The notes below the pieces were generated by a model that worked only from the letters and a program-made list of their open reading frames with translations, searched no databases and had not been told where the DNA came from. The translations under genes and the position numbers were made by a program. Source: Arthrobacter celericrescens (lineage in GTDB: Bacteria; Actinomycetota; Actinomycetes; Actinomycetales; Micrococcaceae). Taken from it: a stretch of DNA of 33,554 nt. Location of the stretch: positions 1-33,554 of the forward strand of contig NZ_QYLP01000027.1 in NCBI RefSeq assembly GCF_003614925.1, written 5' to 3'. This document shows positions 1 to 8,551 of this stretch, piece after piece; the first letter of the stretch is position 1, and each line of letters begins with the position of its first letter.

Positions 1-33
1 GCCAGGTCAAAGCCCGGAAACAACCCACCCAAG

Positions 34-79
34 TGTCCACAATGTCCTGAGACAGAAATGTCCACGATGTCCTGAGACA
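34..79. repeat. Tandem 21-bp repeat, possible insertion-sequence end
   Basis: Two copies of a 21-base unit lie at 34-54 and 59-79 with a 25-base period and differ at one position (A or G at base 8). Each copy ends in a short dyad, TGTC-CTGA-GACA. Duplicated dyad-containing sites beside an element end are typical of transposase-binding sites. From memory, similar sequence occurs at ends of IS481-type elements in actinobacteria, but no transposase is visible here because the window begins at base 1. The assignment to a mobile element is inference; the repeat itself is directly visible. The rest of 80-192 shows nothing recognisable. Confidence 0.5.
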
Positions 80-192
80 TCACACGCCCAAATTTGAGCG
101 GGTATCCCACATTTCGGCGGGCGAAAGTCTTCAGGGCCGGAGTCGCTGCCGGGGTTGCTCCCACCGACCCGGCACCCCCTGGGCCCCGCGCC

Positions 193-1596
193 TCAGCGGG
201 CCGGTACGACGGCGATGGCCGTGTCCGCGGGCGCCTTCACCGGGAGGATCACGAGGAGCCCGGCCAGCAGCACCACCATGATCCCGAGGATTCCCCAGCG
301 CTGCGCTTCCCCGGCGGCCACCAGGGGCGTGGCGATGGTGATGCAGAGCGTGAACAGGGTGGGTGCGAGGAAGCTGACCGCCCGCCCGGTGGTGGCGTAG
401 AGGCCGAACAGTTCCCCGGACTCGCCGTCGGGTGCCAGCCGGGCCAGGTAGGCGCGGGACGAGGCCTGGGCCGGGCCCACGAACAGGCACAGCAGCAGGC
501 CGAACGTCCAGAAGGTGCTGCCCCCGCTCCAGGCAGCGCCGAAGAAGGAATAGCTGCCGTTGCCGAGGGCGAGGATCGCGGTGCCGGCAACGAGCAGCCC
601 GATCAGCGCAATGACGATGACGGCCTTGGGCCCGATCCGGTCATCGAGGAGCCCGCCGATGATGGCGCCCACGGCTGCCACGATGTTCCCGAAGATCGCG
701 AAGAAGATGACTTCCCTGAGTTCGAAGCCGAACGTGCCGGCCGCGATGACTCCGCCGAAGGTGAAGACGGCGGCCAGCCCGTCGCGGAAGATGGCGCTGG
801 CGAGGAGGAAATAGATGGTGTGCGGGCTGGTCTTGTAGATGGCGCCGATCCTGCGGAACAACAGCCGGTAGGACGCCAGGAAGCCGAGCCGCGCCTGTGC
901 CTGCCGGGCGGGCAGTTCGGGCACGGCGAACAGGACGGGCAGCGCGAAGATGAAGAACCACAACGCCGAGAACACGGCCACCAGGCGGATGTTCAGCCCG
1001 TCGGTGGTCTGTGCTCCGAACCAGTCGAAGGATGGCTGTACGAACAGCTGCAGTACGGCCAGCAGGGCCACGATTCCGCCGAGGTACCCCATGCCCCAGC
1101 CGAAGCCGCTCACCTTGCCGATGTTGGCCGGCGTCGAGATCTGCGCGAGCATCGCGTTGTAGTTGACCCCGGCGAACTCGAAGAACACGTTGCCGAGCGC
1201 AATCAGGGTGACGCCCAGCAGCAGGAACTCCGGCCGGGGGAAGACGAAGAAGCACAGTCCGGTCAGCAGCGCGACCAGCGCGGTGTTGACCCCCAGCCAC
1301 AGCTTGCGCCGCCCGCCGGCGTCGGAACGCTGGCCCGTGACCGGGGCGAGCAGCGCGATCGCCGCGCCCGCGATCGCCAGCGCTGCGCCCAGGGCCGCCG
1401 ACGCCGCATCCTCGCCGCCGAAGGCATTGGACGTGAGATAGACGGTGAAGACGAAGGTGGTCATGACGGCGTTGAACGCCGCCGAACCCCAGTCCCAGGA
1501 GGCCCAGGCGAGGATCCGGCCCTTGGTCGATGCCGTGGTGCCGGCCGCCAGCTCCGAAGCGGGATGGGGAGTGTCGGGAACCGCTGTGGTGTCCAT
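193..1596 (-). CDS. MFS transporter, UMF1 (Atg22-like) family
   Basis: This 467-residue integral membrane protein belongs to the major facilitator superfamily. It opens with the UMF1 hallmark, a short cytosolic N-terminus followed by a WASWDWGSAAFNAV-type first helix (about residues 31-45), and has about 12 hydrophobic segments. A GQRSDAGGRRK loop near residue 88 is the MFS motif-A equivalent between helices 2 and 3. The substrate is unknown; relatives have been linked to amino-acid or permeability functions without a firm general substrate. It is transcribed divergently from the Mrp operon across a 137-base gap. The ATG at 1596 was chosen because the reading before the first helix has normal family length; no strong ribosome-binding site was seen. 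The family call is fairly secure and the substrate is not. Confidence 0.85.
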   Translation of the reverse strand: MDTTAVPDTPHPASELAAGTTASTKGRILAWASWDWGSAAFNAVMTTFVFTVYLTSNAFGGEDAASAALGAALAIAGAAIALLAPVTGQRSDAGGRRKLWLGVNTALVALLTGLCFFVFPRPEFLLLGVTLIALGNVFFEFAGVNYNAMLAQISTPANIGKVSGFGWGMGYLGGIVALLAVLQLFVQPSFDWFGAQTTDGLNIRLVAVFSALWFFIFALPVLFAVPELPARQAQARLGFLASYRLLFRRIGAIYKTSPHTIYFLLASAIFRDGLAAVFTFGGVIAAGTFGFELREVIFFAIFGNIVAAVGAIIGGLLDDRIGPKAVIVIALIGLLVAGTAILALGNGSYSFFGAAWSGGSTFWTFGLLLCLFVGPAQASSRAYLARLAPDGESGELFGLYATTGRAVSFLAPTLFTLCITIATPLVAAGEAQRWGILGIMVVLLAGLLVILPVKAPADTAIAVVPAR

Positions 1597-1733
1597 GGTG
1601 TGAATGCTATCGGCAGGCCGCTACGGAAACGTGGTTGTCACACCCGATTGATAAACTGTGGGGACCGAACCCAAAGTATGGCCGCCGGCTCCAACTCTTT
1701 GACAACTTTCATCCTGATTTAGCGGAGATAACA

Positions 1734-4700
1734 GTGATCACAGTCCTTGCCGTGACCTTTGCAGCGGCTGCTGTGGCGCCCTGGATCTTCCGGAAAATCG
1801 GGCGGAGTGCCTTCTATGTGCTGGCGGCGGTTCCCGCGGCTTCCCTTGTGTGGCTGATCGCGCAGTACGGCGCCGTGTACGGGGAAGGAAGCACCGGCGG
1901 CTTCATCGAGGAAAGCCTCCCGTGGATTCCCGAACTCAAGCTCGAATTCGCCTTCCGCATGGACGTGCTGTCCTGGGTGATGTCCCTGCTGGTCCTCGGC
2001 GTCGGCACCCTCGTGCTGGTCTACTGCGCCCGGTACTTCAAGGACAAGGACGACAACCTCGGCGGCTTCGGTGCCCAGCTCCTGGCCTTCGCCGGCGCCA
2101 TGTTCGGCCTGGTCACCGCGGACGACCTGCTGATGATGTTCATCTTCTGGGAACTCACCACTGTCCTGTCCTATCTGCTGATCGGCTACGCCCGCACCCG
2201 CCTTTCCGCACGCCGCTCCGCCCTGCAGGCCCTGGTCGTCACCACCGCCGGCGGCCTGGCCATGCTTATCGGCCTCATCATCCTCGGCCAGTCCGCGGAG
2301 ACCTACCGCATGTCCGCGATCCTCGCAGGCACGGAAGAACTCTTTGCCGGGCCCGCCCAGGGCGCCGTGAACGCTGCCGTCGTCCTGATCCTGGCCGGCG
2401 CCGTCACGAAGTCCGCGCTGCTGCCCTTCCATTTCTGGCTCCCCGGCGCCATGGCGGCCCCGACGCCGGTCAGCGCCTACCTGCACGCCGCCGCCATGGT
2501 GAAGGCTGGCATCTACATCGTGGCCCGCATGGCGCCGGGCTTCAGCGAGAGTCCGGCCTGGCTGCCCCTGGTGCTGGGCCTCGGCCTGGGCACCATGCTG
2601 CTGGGCGGATACCGTGCGCTGCGGCAGACCGACATCAAGCTCATCCTGGCCTACGGCACAGTCAGCCAGCTCGGCTTCCTCACCATGGTGGTGGGCCTCG
2701 GCCGTCCCGACGCCGCCCTGGCCGGCCTCGCCCTGCTGCTCGCGCATGGCCTGTTCAAGGCCGCGTTGTTCCTGGTGGTGGGCATCATCGACCACCAGTC
2801 CGGCACCCGCGACATCCGCAAGCTCTCCGGCGTCTACAAATCCTCGCGGGCGCTCGCCGTCACCGCCGGCCTGGCCGCCGCCTCCATGGCGGGAGTGCCC
2901 CCTCTGGCCGGATTCGTGGCGAAGGAATCCGTGTTCGAGGCGTTCGTGCATTACAGCGACGATCCCGCCTCCGGGGGCTGGGGCCTGGTGCTGCTCATCG
3001 GCCTGGTGCTCGGGTCCGTGCTGACCTTTGCCTACAGCGCCCGTTTCATGTGGGGTGCCTTCGCCAGCAAGCCGGGCCTGGAGCGGACCCCGTTCAAGGC
3101 GATCCGGCTGTCCTTCCTGGCCGCGCCCGCCATCCTGAGCGTGCTCAGCGTGGCGTACGGCCTGTGGCCGGTCCCGGCCGACGCCTGGATCCAGCCGTAC
3201 GCTGCGCTCTTCGCCGAGCCAGGGCACGACGCCGGTGCCCCCGACGCCGGTGCGGGGCACCTTGCGCTGTGGCACGGCCTCACGCCGGCGCTGGGCCTGA
3301 CCGCCGTCACCTTCGCGGCCGGCCTCGCCATGTTCTACTGGCGCAACGCTGTCTCCCGGGCCCAAAGCCGGGTGCCGGACTGGGTGGACGGCGACCGCGC
3401 CTACCAGCGCACCATCGGAGCCCTGGACGACGTGGCCGTGTGGGTCACGGGACGCACCCAGCGCGGTTCACTGTACTTCTACCTGGCCGTGATCCTCACC
3501 GTCGCCTTCGCCGTGCCGCTGAGCGTGCTGCTTGTCTCCAACAAGCCGCTGCCCGGCGGGCTCTACATCGTGGACCCGAATTCGCCGCTGCAACTGGTCG
3601 CGGCCGCGGGCATCATCGCGGGGGCCCTGGCCGCGGTGCGCGCCAACAAGCGCTTCCTTGCGGTCCTGATGGTCTCGGTGACCGGGTACGGCATCGCCCT
3701 GATGTTCGCGCTGCAGGGCGCCCCCGACCTCGCCCTGACCCAGATGCTCGTGGAAACCATCATCCTGGTGGCCTTCGTCCTGGCCATGCGCAGCCTGCCC
3801 GCCGAACTGCGGGACCGCACGGGCGGCAGGCTCCGCGTGGTCCGCATCATCATCGGCGCCGCATTCGGGGTGACCATGATCTTCGTGGCGATCTACGCCA
3901 TGGGAGCCCGGGTGGCGGAACCGGTGTCCCTGGCCTTCCCGCAGCTGGCCTACGAAGGCGGCGGCGGGCTCAACGTGGTCAACGTGACCCTCGTGGACAT
4001 TCGGGCCTGGGACACCTTCGGCGAGATCTCGGTGTTGGCCGTGGCCGCCACCGGCGTGGCCAGCCTGATCTTCATCCGCAGCCGCGGCGAACGGATCAAC
4101 CGCGCCGCCGTCATGCCGGAAGGCACCGTGGGGCGCCGCACCGCCGTCGGGAACGACTCCAAGGAGCACGCCTCCCTGCACGTGGCACGCCGCTTCGCCG
4201 GCAAGGCCGGGGACCCCTGGCTGGTGGCCGGCCGCACCCTGGCACCCGAGCGGCGATCCATCATCTTCGAAGTGGTCACCCGGCTGATCTTCCATTCGAT
4301 GATCATCTTCTCCGTGTACCTGCTGCTCGCCGGGCACAACCTCCCCGGCGGCGGCTTCGCGGGCGGACTCATGGCCGGGCTAGCCCTGACCGTCCGCTAC
4401 CTCGCCGGGGGCCGCTTCGAACTGCGCGAGGCCGCCCCGATCAGCGCCGGCATGCTGCTCGGCACCGGCCTGGCCCTGGCGGCGCTCACCGGCCTGGTCC
4501 CGCTGTTCCTCGGCGGCCAGGCGTTCCAAAGCGCCATCATCGAGTTCTGGCTGCCGGTCTTCGGGGACATCAAGTTCGTCACCTCCACGCTCTTCGACAT
4601 CGGCGTGTACCTCGTGGTGGTCGGCCTGGCGCTGGACGTGCTGCGCAGCCTGGGCGCCGAGATCGACGAACACTTCGACGAAGCGTCCGGCCCGGCCGGT

Positions 4701-4799
4701 GCCGCCCCAGGAGAAGCCGAACAAGCAGGGGCACCACAAGAAGAAGCCCCGCAGGAAGAAACCGTCCTGGCCACCGGAAGCGAAAGGGACAACGCATGA
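1734..4799 (+). CDS. mrpA: Na+/H+ antiporter subunit MrpA, with fused MrpB-like domain
   Basis: This is the large ion-translocating subunit (1021 residues) of the Mrp cation/proton antiporter in the cytoplasmic membrane, homologous to the NuoL subunit of complex I. The proton-channel core is clear: the WELTTVLSY segment holds the conserved helix-5 glutamate (about E140), and the channel lysine is about K226, just before LLPFHFWLP. The C-terminal third contains an MnhB-type segment (LLLAGHNLPGGGFAGGL, about residue 863), so MrpB is fused and no separate mrpB exists. The GTG at 1734 is preferred: it follows a GGAG at 1724 at good spacing, and the upstream in-frame sequence is proline/cysteine/tryptophan-rich and not membrane-like. 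The last bases overlap mrpC as ATGA, so translation is probably coupled. Confidence 0.95.
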   Translation: MITVLAVTFAAAAVAPWIFRKIGRSAFYVLAAVPAASLVWLIAQYGAVYGEGSTGGFIEESLPWIPELKLEFAFRMDVLSWVMSLLVLGVGTLVLVYCARYFKDKDDNLGGFGAQLLAFAGAMFGLVTADDLLMMFIFWELTTVLSYLLIGYARTRLSARRSALQALVVTTAGGLAMLIGLIILGQSAETYRMSAILAGTEELFAGPAQGAVNAAVVLILAGAVTKSALLPFHFWLPGAMAAPTPVSAYLHAAAMVKAGIYIVARMAPGFSESPAWLPLVLGLGLGTMLLGGYRALRQTDIKLILAYGTVSQLGFLTMVVGLGRPDAALAGLALLLAHGLFKAALFLVVGIIDHQSGTRDIRKLSGVYKSSRALAVTAGLAAASMAGVPPLAGFVAKESVFEAFVHYSDDPASGGWGLVLLIGLVLGSVLTFAYSARFMWGAFASKPGLERTPFKAIRLSFLAAPAILSVLSVAYGLWPVPADAWIQPYAALFAEPGHDAGAPDAGAGHLALWHGLTPALGLTAVTFAAGLAMFYWRNAVSRAQSRVPDWVDGDRAYQRTIGALDDVAVWVTGRTQRGSLYFYLAVILTVAFAVPLSVLLVSNKPLPGGLYIVDPNSPLQLVAAAGIIAGALAAVRANKRFLAVLMVSVTGYGIALMFALQGAPDLALTQMLVETIILVAFVLAMRSLPAELRDRTGGRLRVVRIIIGAAFGVTMIFVAIYAMGARVAEPVSLAFPQLAYEGGGGLNVVNVTLVDIRAWDTFGEISVLAVAATGVASLIFIRSRGERINRAAVMPEGTVGRRTAVGNDSKEHASLHVARRFAGKAGDPWLVAGRTLAPERRSIIFEVVTRLIFHSMIIFSVYLLLAGHNLPGGGFAGGLMAGLALTVRYLAGGRFELREAAPISAGMLLGTGLALAALTGLVPLFLGGQAFQSAIIEFWLPVFGDIKFVTSTLFDIGVYLVVVGLALDVLRSLGAEIDEHFDEASGPAGAAPGEAEQAGAPQEEAPQEETVLATGSERDNA

Positions 4800-5317
4800 G
4801 CGTCAATCTGACCCTTTTGCTGGTCATGGGCGTGCTGTACGCCTGCGGGATCTACCTGATCCTGGAACGCAGCCTTACCCGGGTGCTGCTCGGGCTGGTC
4901 CTGCTGGCCAACGCCACCAACCTGCTGATCCTGGCCACGGGCGGCTACGCGGGCCTGGCGCCGTTCTTCAGCAAGGGCACCGACGCTGGGGATTACAACG
5001 ACCCCCTGCCGCAGGCCCTGATCCTGACGTCGATCGTGATCTCCTTCGCCGTCACCGCGTTCATGCTCGGCATCATCTACCGCACCTGGGCCCTCGCCCG
5101 GCAGGACGACATCCAGGACGACGCCGAGGACCGCCGCGTGGCCAAGACCCCGAGCTTCGACGCCGAGGACGACGCCGAAGTGCCCCAGGAAACCTCGGAG
5201 TTCCCGCTCGCTGCGGTCGCCGCCGGCCACACGCCCGACCATCCGGCGGCGGCTGACCATCCCGGACTACCGGGAAGCACACCACTGAACGACGACGAAG
5301 GAGGAGGACCGCGATGA
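4796..5317 (+). CDS. mrpC: Na+/H+ antiporter subunit MrpC
   Basis: This NuoK-like subunit (173 residues) forms part of the membrane channel of the Mrp complex. Three hydrophobic helices fill the first 105 residues (LTLLLVMGVLYACGIYLIL, VLLGLVLLANATNLLIL and ALILTSIVISFAVTAFMLGI). The NATNLLIL and DPLPQALILTSIVI stretches are family signatures. The C-terminal 65 residues are an acidic, low-complexity tail (DDIQDDAEDRR onward) that most MrpC proteins lack or have shorter; it probably lies in the cytoplasm and its role is unknown. The gene overlaps mrpA and mrpD by 4 bases each, so the subunits are likely made in a coupled way. Confidence 0.93.
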   Translation: MSVNLTLLLVMGVLYACGIYLILERSLTRVLLGLVLLANATNLLILATGGYAGLAPFFSKGTDAGDYNDPLPQALILTSIVISFAVTAFMLGIIYRTWALARQDDIQDDAEDRRVAKTPSFDAEDDAEVPQETSEFPLAAVAAGHTPDHPAAADHPGLPGSTPLNDDEGGGPR

Positions 5318-6909
5318 ACGCAGCAAGCCTGGCGCCGCTCGCCGTCGTCCTTCCCATCCTCGGTGCCGCCCTCACCTTCGCGCTCAACCGCAATCCGGTG
5401 GCCCAGCGGACGGTCAGCATCGGCCTGCTGGCCCTGACCCTGCTGCTGGAATGCTGGCTCCTGGCCGCCGTCTGGACCACGGGCACCTCCTCCGTGACGC
5501 TGGGCGGCTGGCTCCCGCCGTTCGGCGTGGTGATGGTGGTGGACCAGTTCTCCTCGCTGATGCTGGTGGTGTCCTCCGTGGTCAGCCTCGCCGTGCTGGT
5601 TTACGCCACCGGGCAGGGCATGGCCGACGGCGACCAGGAAGCGCCCGTCTCGATCTTCCACCCCACGTACCTGATCCTGGTGGCCGGGGTGTCCAACGCC
5701 TTCCTGACCGGCGACCTCTTCAATCTCTACGTGGGCTTCGAGATTCTGCTGACCGCAAGCTACGTGTTGATGACCCTCGGCGGCACGGGGCCGCGCATCC
5801 GGGCCGGCGTCACCTACGTGGTGGTGTCCGTGGTGTCCTCCGTGCTGTTCCTGATCGCGATCGCCATGATCTACGGGGCCACCGGGACCATCACCATGGC
5901 CGACCTCGCCGTGAAGCTGGCCGAACTGGACCCCGCCACCCGGAACCTGCTGCACGTGATGCTGCTGGTGGCCTTCGGCATCAAGGCCGCCGTGTTCCCG
6001 CTGTCCTTCTGGCTGCCGGACTCCTACCCGACGGCGCCGGCGCCGGTCACGGCCGTGTTCGCCGGCCTGCTCACGAAGGTGGGCGTCTACGCCATGGTGC
6101 GCACGGAGACGCTGCTGTTCCCCGGCGACACCCTCAACACCCCGCTCATGGTGGTGGCGCTGCTGACCATGGTGGTGGGGATCCTGGGTGCTCTGGCGCA
6201 GAGCGACATCAAACGTCTGCTCTCGTTCACACTGGTCAGCCACATCGGCTACATGGTGTTCGGCCTGGCCATGTCGTCCGTGACCGGGCTGGCCGCCGCC
6301 GTGTTCTACGTGGCCCACCACATCACCGTGCAGACCAGCCTCTTCCTGGTCACGGGCCTGATCGAACGGCGCGGCGGCAGTTCCTCCATGGACCGTCTGG
6401 GCGGCCTGGCCAAGCTGTCCCCGTTGCTCGCGCTGCTCTTCTTCGTGCCGGCGATGAACCTGGCCGGCATCCCGCCGTTCTCCGGGTTCCTCGGCAAGGT
6501 GGGGCTGCTGCAGGCCGGCATGGAACTGGGCACGCCGCTGGCCATCACCCTCGTGGCGGGCGGCGTGCTGACCAGCCTGCTCACCCTGCTGGCGATCGCC
6601 CGCGTCTGGAACCGCGCCTTCTGGCGCAAACCGGACGACGCCGAGTACCCGGATCCCGTGCTGAAGGACACCGCCGCTGTGGGGCTGCTTCCCCGGACGA
6701 TGGTGGGCTCGACGGCGGCGCTGGTGGTTTTCGGGGTGGCGCTCACGGTGTTCGCCGGGCCCCTGTTCCAGCTCGCCGGGAACTCGGCGGAACAAATGCT
6801 GGACCGCACCGCCTACATCCAGTCCGTGCTGGGGGCTGACGCCACGGTTCCGGGGATCGCGGCGCCGGGTGGCGGCACTGGCCCGAGCCTGCAGGGAGGC
6901 GCGAAATGA
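5314..6909 (+). CDS. mrpD: Na+/H+ antiporter subunit MrpD
   Basis: This 531-residue subunit is the second proton-translocating antiporter-like chain of Mrp, related to NuoM/NuoN. It shows about 14 membrane helices. The conserved helix-5 glutamate sits in GFEILLTASY (about E143), and the channel lysines lie in FGIKAAVFPLSFWLPDSYP and in the following LLTKVGVYA. Later, QSDIKRLLSFTLVSHIGYM is the classic antiporter-subunit motif. The C-terminus (PGIAAPGGGTGPSLQGG) is a flexible tail. An ATG with an adjacent GGAGGA site at 5300-5305 supports the start, and the gene overlaps both neighbours by 4 bases. Confidence 0.95.
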   Translation: MNAASLAPLAVVLPILGAALTFALNRNPVAQRTVSIGLLALTLLLECWLLAAVWTTGTSSVTLGGWLPPFGVVMVVDQFSSLMLVVSSVVSLAVLVYATGQGMADGDQEAPVSIFHPTYLILVAGVSNAFLTGDLFNLYVGFEILLTASYVLMTLGGTGPRIRAGVTYVVVSVVSSVLFLIAIAMIYGATGTITMADLAVKLAELDPATRNLLHVMLLVAFGIKAAVFPLSFWLPDSYPTAPAPVTAVFAGLLTKVGVYAMVRTETLLFPGDTLNTPLMVVALLTMVVGILGALAQSDIKRLLSFTLVSHIGYMVFGLAMSSVTGLAAAVFYVAHHITVQTSLFLVTGLIERRGGSSSMDRLGGLAKLSPLLALLFFVPAMNLAGIPPFSGFLGKVGLLQAGMELGTPLAITLVAGGVLTSLLTLLAIARVWNRAFWRKPDDAEYPDPVLKDTAAVGLLPRTMVGSTAALVVFGVALTVFAGPLFQLAGNSAEQMLDRTAYIQSVLGADATVPGIAAPGGGTGPSLQGGAK

Positions 6910-7484
6910 GCCGCAAACCGATTTCCCTGCGCACCGAACTGCCCCTGCTGATCTGGCTCGTCATCGTGTGGGGTGCCCTGTGGCGGGACTTCAGCCCCGG
7001 CAACCTCCTGTTCGGCGCCCTGATCGCCCTGGTGGTGGCCAGGATCTTCTACCTGCCGCCGGTGGAGCTGAGCGGCCGGTTCAACGTGCTGCGCGCCTTC
7101 CCCTTCGCCCTGGTGTTCCTCGCCAAAGTGGTGGCAGCGAGCTTCCAGGTCATCTACCTGGCGGTGGCCAAAGGACCCAAGGTGGTCAACGCCGTCGTCG
7201 AGGTCCCACTGAGGAGCCATTCGGACCTCATGGTGACTGCCACCGGGCACGTGCTGTCCCTGATCCCGGGCTCGCTGGTGGTGGAGGTGGACCGGTCGAC
7301 ATCCACGCTCTACATCCACGGCCTGGACATCCGGGACGAGGCCGACGCCGCCAGGCTTCGCAAGGAAGTCCAGGACACCGAGGCCGGGCTGATCCGGATC
7401 ATGGGCACCAAGGCCGAACTGGAAGCCCTGGAAGCCGAAACGGCCCCGCCAGCCGCCGGAACCACTAAGGGAGCAACGCCATGA
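6906..7484 (+). CDS. mrpE: Na+/H+ antiporter subunit MrpE
   Basis: This 192-residue accessory subunit of the Mrp complex has two or three N-terminal membrane helices (LPLLIWLVIVWGALW, LLFGALIALVVARIFYLPP and FALVFLAKVVAASFQVIYLA). They are followed by a soluble domain with the family pattern of a conserved L-R-S-x-x-D-L segment, LSLIPGSLVVEVD and TLYIHGLD. MrpE is needed for full antiport in studied Mrp systems, although its own transport role is unsettled. It lies in the conserved position between mrpD and mrpF, with 4-base overlaps on both sides. The last 20 residues are alanine/proline-rich and unlikely to be structured. Confidence 0.93.
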   Translation: MSRKPISLRTELPLLIWLVIVWGALWRDFSPGNLLFGALIALVVARIFYLPPVELSGRFNVLRAFPFALVFLAKVVAASFQVIYLAVAKGPKVVNAVVEVPLRSHSDLMVTATGHVLSLIPGSLVVEVDRSTSTLYIHGLDIRDEADAARLRKEVQDTEAGLIRIMGTKAELEALEAETAPPAAGTTKGATP

Positions 7485-7759
7485 AGGACGCAGTGCTGAT
7501 CATCACGGCGGTGGTCCTCACCCTGGCCGCCGCCGGCGCGATCGTGCGGATCGCCGTCGGGCCGTCCCTGCTGGACCGGGTGCTGGCCTCGGACGTGCTG
7601 CTGGGGATCGTGGGCGCCGCGCTCGCCATCGACATGGCCGTCAACCGGCACCTTAACAACCTGTTCCTGCTGGTGGCGCTGACGCTGATCGGCTTCATCG
7701 GATCGGTGACTGTGGCCCGCTTCGTGTCCGACCGGAGGGGGCAGGCCAATGACTCCTGA
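7481..7759 (+). CDS. mrpF: Na+/H+ antiporter subunit MrpF
   Basis: This small membrane subunit of Mrp (92 residues) has three predicted helices. The RIAVGPSLLDRVLASDVL segment (about residues 24-41) is the strongest family signature, and the second and third helices (LGIVGAALAIDMAV and LFLLVALTLIGFIGSVTVARFV) follow at the usual spacing. Size and position between mrpE and mrpG match the family. It starts within mrpE by an ATGA overlap and its end overlaps mrpG by 11 bases, so the three small subunits are tightly packed. Confidence 0.93.
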   Translation: MKDAVLIITAVVLTLAAAGAIVRIAVGPSLLDRVLASDVLLGIVGAALAIDMAVNRHLNNLFLLVALTLIGFIGSVTVARFVSDRRGQANDS

Positions 7760-8291
7760 GGCTGGCGGCGTAGACGCCGTGATCGATGCCGTGACGGCCG
7801 TGTTCCTGGTGCTCGGGGCGCTGATGTCGCTCACCGCGACCATCGGACTGCTGCGCTTCCCGGACCTGATGAGCCGGATGCACGCCGCCACCAAACCCCA
7901 GGTGCTGGGCCTGTTCCTGCTGCTCGCGGCGATCGGCCTGCAGATGCGGCAGTGGTGGGTGTGGCCGGTACTGGTGGTGGCCTGGATCTTCCAGCTGCTC
8001 ACCGTGCCCGTGTCCGCCCACATGGTGGGCCGCGCCGGCTACCGCACCAAGCACCTGCACCCGGAACTGCTCAGCGTGGATGAGCTCGAAGCCGTGGTGC
8101 GGCGCTCGGCCGCGGAACAGGAAGGAACGGGAACCGGCCCGGCCTCTACGGCCGGTTCGGCTGAGGATCCGGAACTAGACGATGTCCTGGGTCTTGGCGA
8201 AGCGGGTGATGGCGCGCTGCGTGGCGCGGCTGGTCAGAACCTGGATGATCGCGGTGACGGCCGAGGAGACCAGGGCGAAGGCAAGGGCTGA
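7749..8291 (+). CDS. mrpG: Na+/H+ antiporter subunit MrpG, with unusual C-terminal tail
   Basis: This last subunit of the Mrp operon has three helices in about the first 100 residues, with the family motif IGLLRFPDLMSRMHAATKPQVLG near residues 33-55. MrpG proteins are usually about 100-140 residues, but this frame runs to 180. The extra tail becomes glycine/aspartate-rich after about residue 130. From 8175 onward it is antisense to the whole C-terminal half of the convergent DUF4235 gene, which looks like the genuinely selected frame there. The tail may be translated, but it looks like read-through after loss of an earlier stop rather than a domain. The subunit call is secure; the true end of the protein is less so. 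Confidence 0.9.
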   Translation: MTPEAGGVDAVIDAVTAVFLVLGALMSLTATIGLLRFPDLMSRMHAATKPQVLGLFLLLAAIGLQMRQWWVWPVLVVAWIFQLLTVPVSAHMVGRAGYRTKHLHPELLSVDELEAVVRRSAAEQEGTGTGPASTAGSAEDPELDDVLGLGEAGDGALRGAAGQNLDDRGDGRGDQGEGKG

Positions 8292-8435
8292 GCGCAGGCT
8301 GGTTTCCATGTCGTCGTGGCCCTTGGGCGGTTTGTTCCCGGTGGCCTTTTCCCAGACGCCGTTGACCAGTTTGGTGGCCACGAATCCTGCGCCCATGCCG
8401 ACGCCGGCGCCAAGCAGTTTGAAAAAGATGTTCAT
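8175..8435 (-). CDS. DUF4235 family small membrane protein
   Basis: This 86-residue protein has the layout of DUF4235: a glycine-rich hydrophobic N-terminus (FKLLGAGVGMGAGFVATKLV), a short polar stretch with the WEKATGNKPP motif (about residues 28-37), a second hydrophobic helix (LRSALAFALVSSAVTAIIQVL) and a basic end. It probably spans the cytoplasmic membrane twice; the function of the family is unknown. A GGAG lies just upstream of the ATG at 8435. The gene converges on mrpG and overlaps its end by 117 bases, which is unusual. Such proteins are common, short and conserved in actinobacteria. Confidence 0.85.
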   Translation of the reverse strand: MNIFFKLLGAGVGMGAGFVATKLVNGVWEKATGNKPPKGHDDMETSLRSALAFALVSSAVTAIIQVLTSRATQRAITRFAKTQDIV

Positions 8436-8493
8436 TCCGGAGCTCCTTGCGGGAGGAAACAGGACCAGCCCCAGCCTAACCCGGTTCCTTCCA

Positions 8494-8551
8494 TCGACTG
8501 CTTAGCAAGTGTCGTTTTGGGCGCCCAAAACGACAGCTATGGAGCAGTCGA
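8494..8551. repeat. Nested palindromic element at the 3' end of the Nudix gene
   Basis: The core at 8510-8535 is a perfect 26-base palindrome with no loop (half-arm TGTCGTTTTGGGC). An outer inverted pair, TCGACTGCT at 8494-8502 and AGCAGTCGA at 8543-8551, surrounds it. The 7-8 bases between inner and outer arms are similar but imperfect, giving a 58-base nested dyad. The stop codon and last codons of the Nudix gene lie inside the right outer arm. It may act as a transcription terminator, lacking a T-run, or be a dispersed palindromic repeat. Only one copy is present in this window. Confidence 0.75.

Noticed and set aside
1648..1679. Possible promoter TTGATA ... AAGTAT upstream of mrpA
   Set aside because: The spacer is 20 bases, too long for a normal sigma-70-type promoter, and a TTGACA at 1699 has no matching -10, so neither was listed.
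94..1722. Long open frame on the + strand opposite the MFS gene
   Set aside because: Its product is arginine/glycine/glutamate-rich low-complexity sequence typical of antisense reading of a GC-rich membrane-protein gene; the minus-strand product is a clear transporter.
1530..1733. In-frame N-terminal extension of MrpA from an upstream ATG
   Set aside because: The extra 68 residues are cysteine/tryptophan/proline-rich and overlap the divergent MFS gene; the GTG at 1734 has a good ribosome-binding site and begins the first membrane helix.
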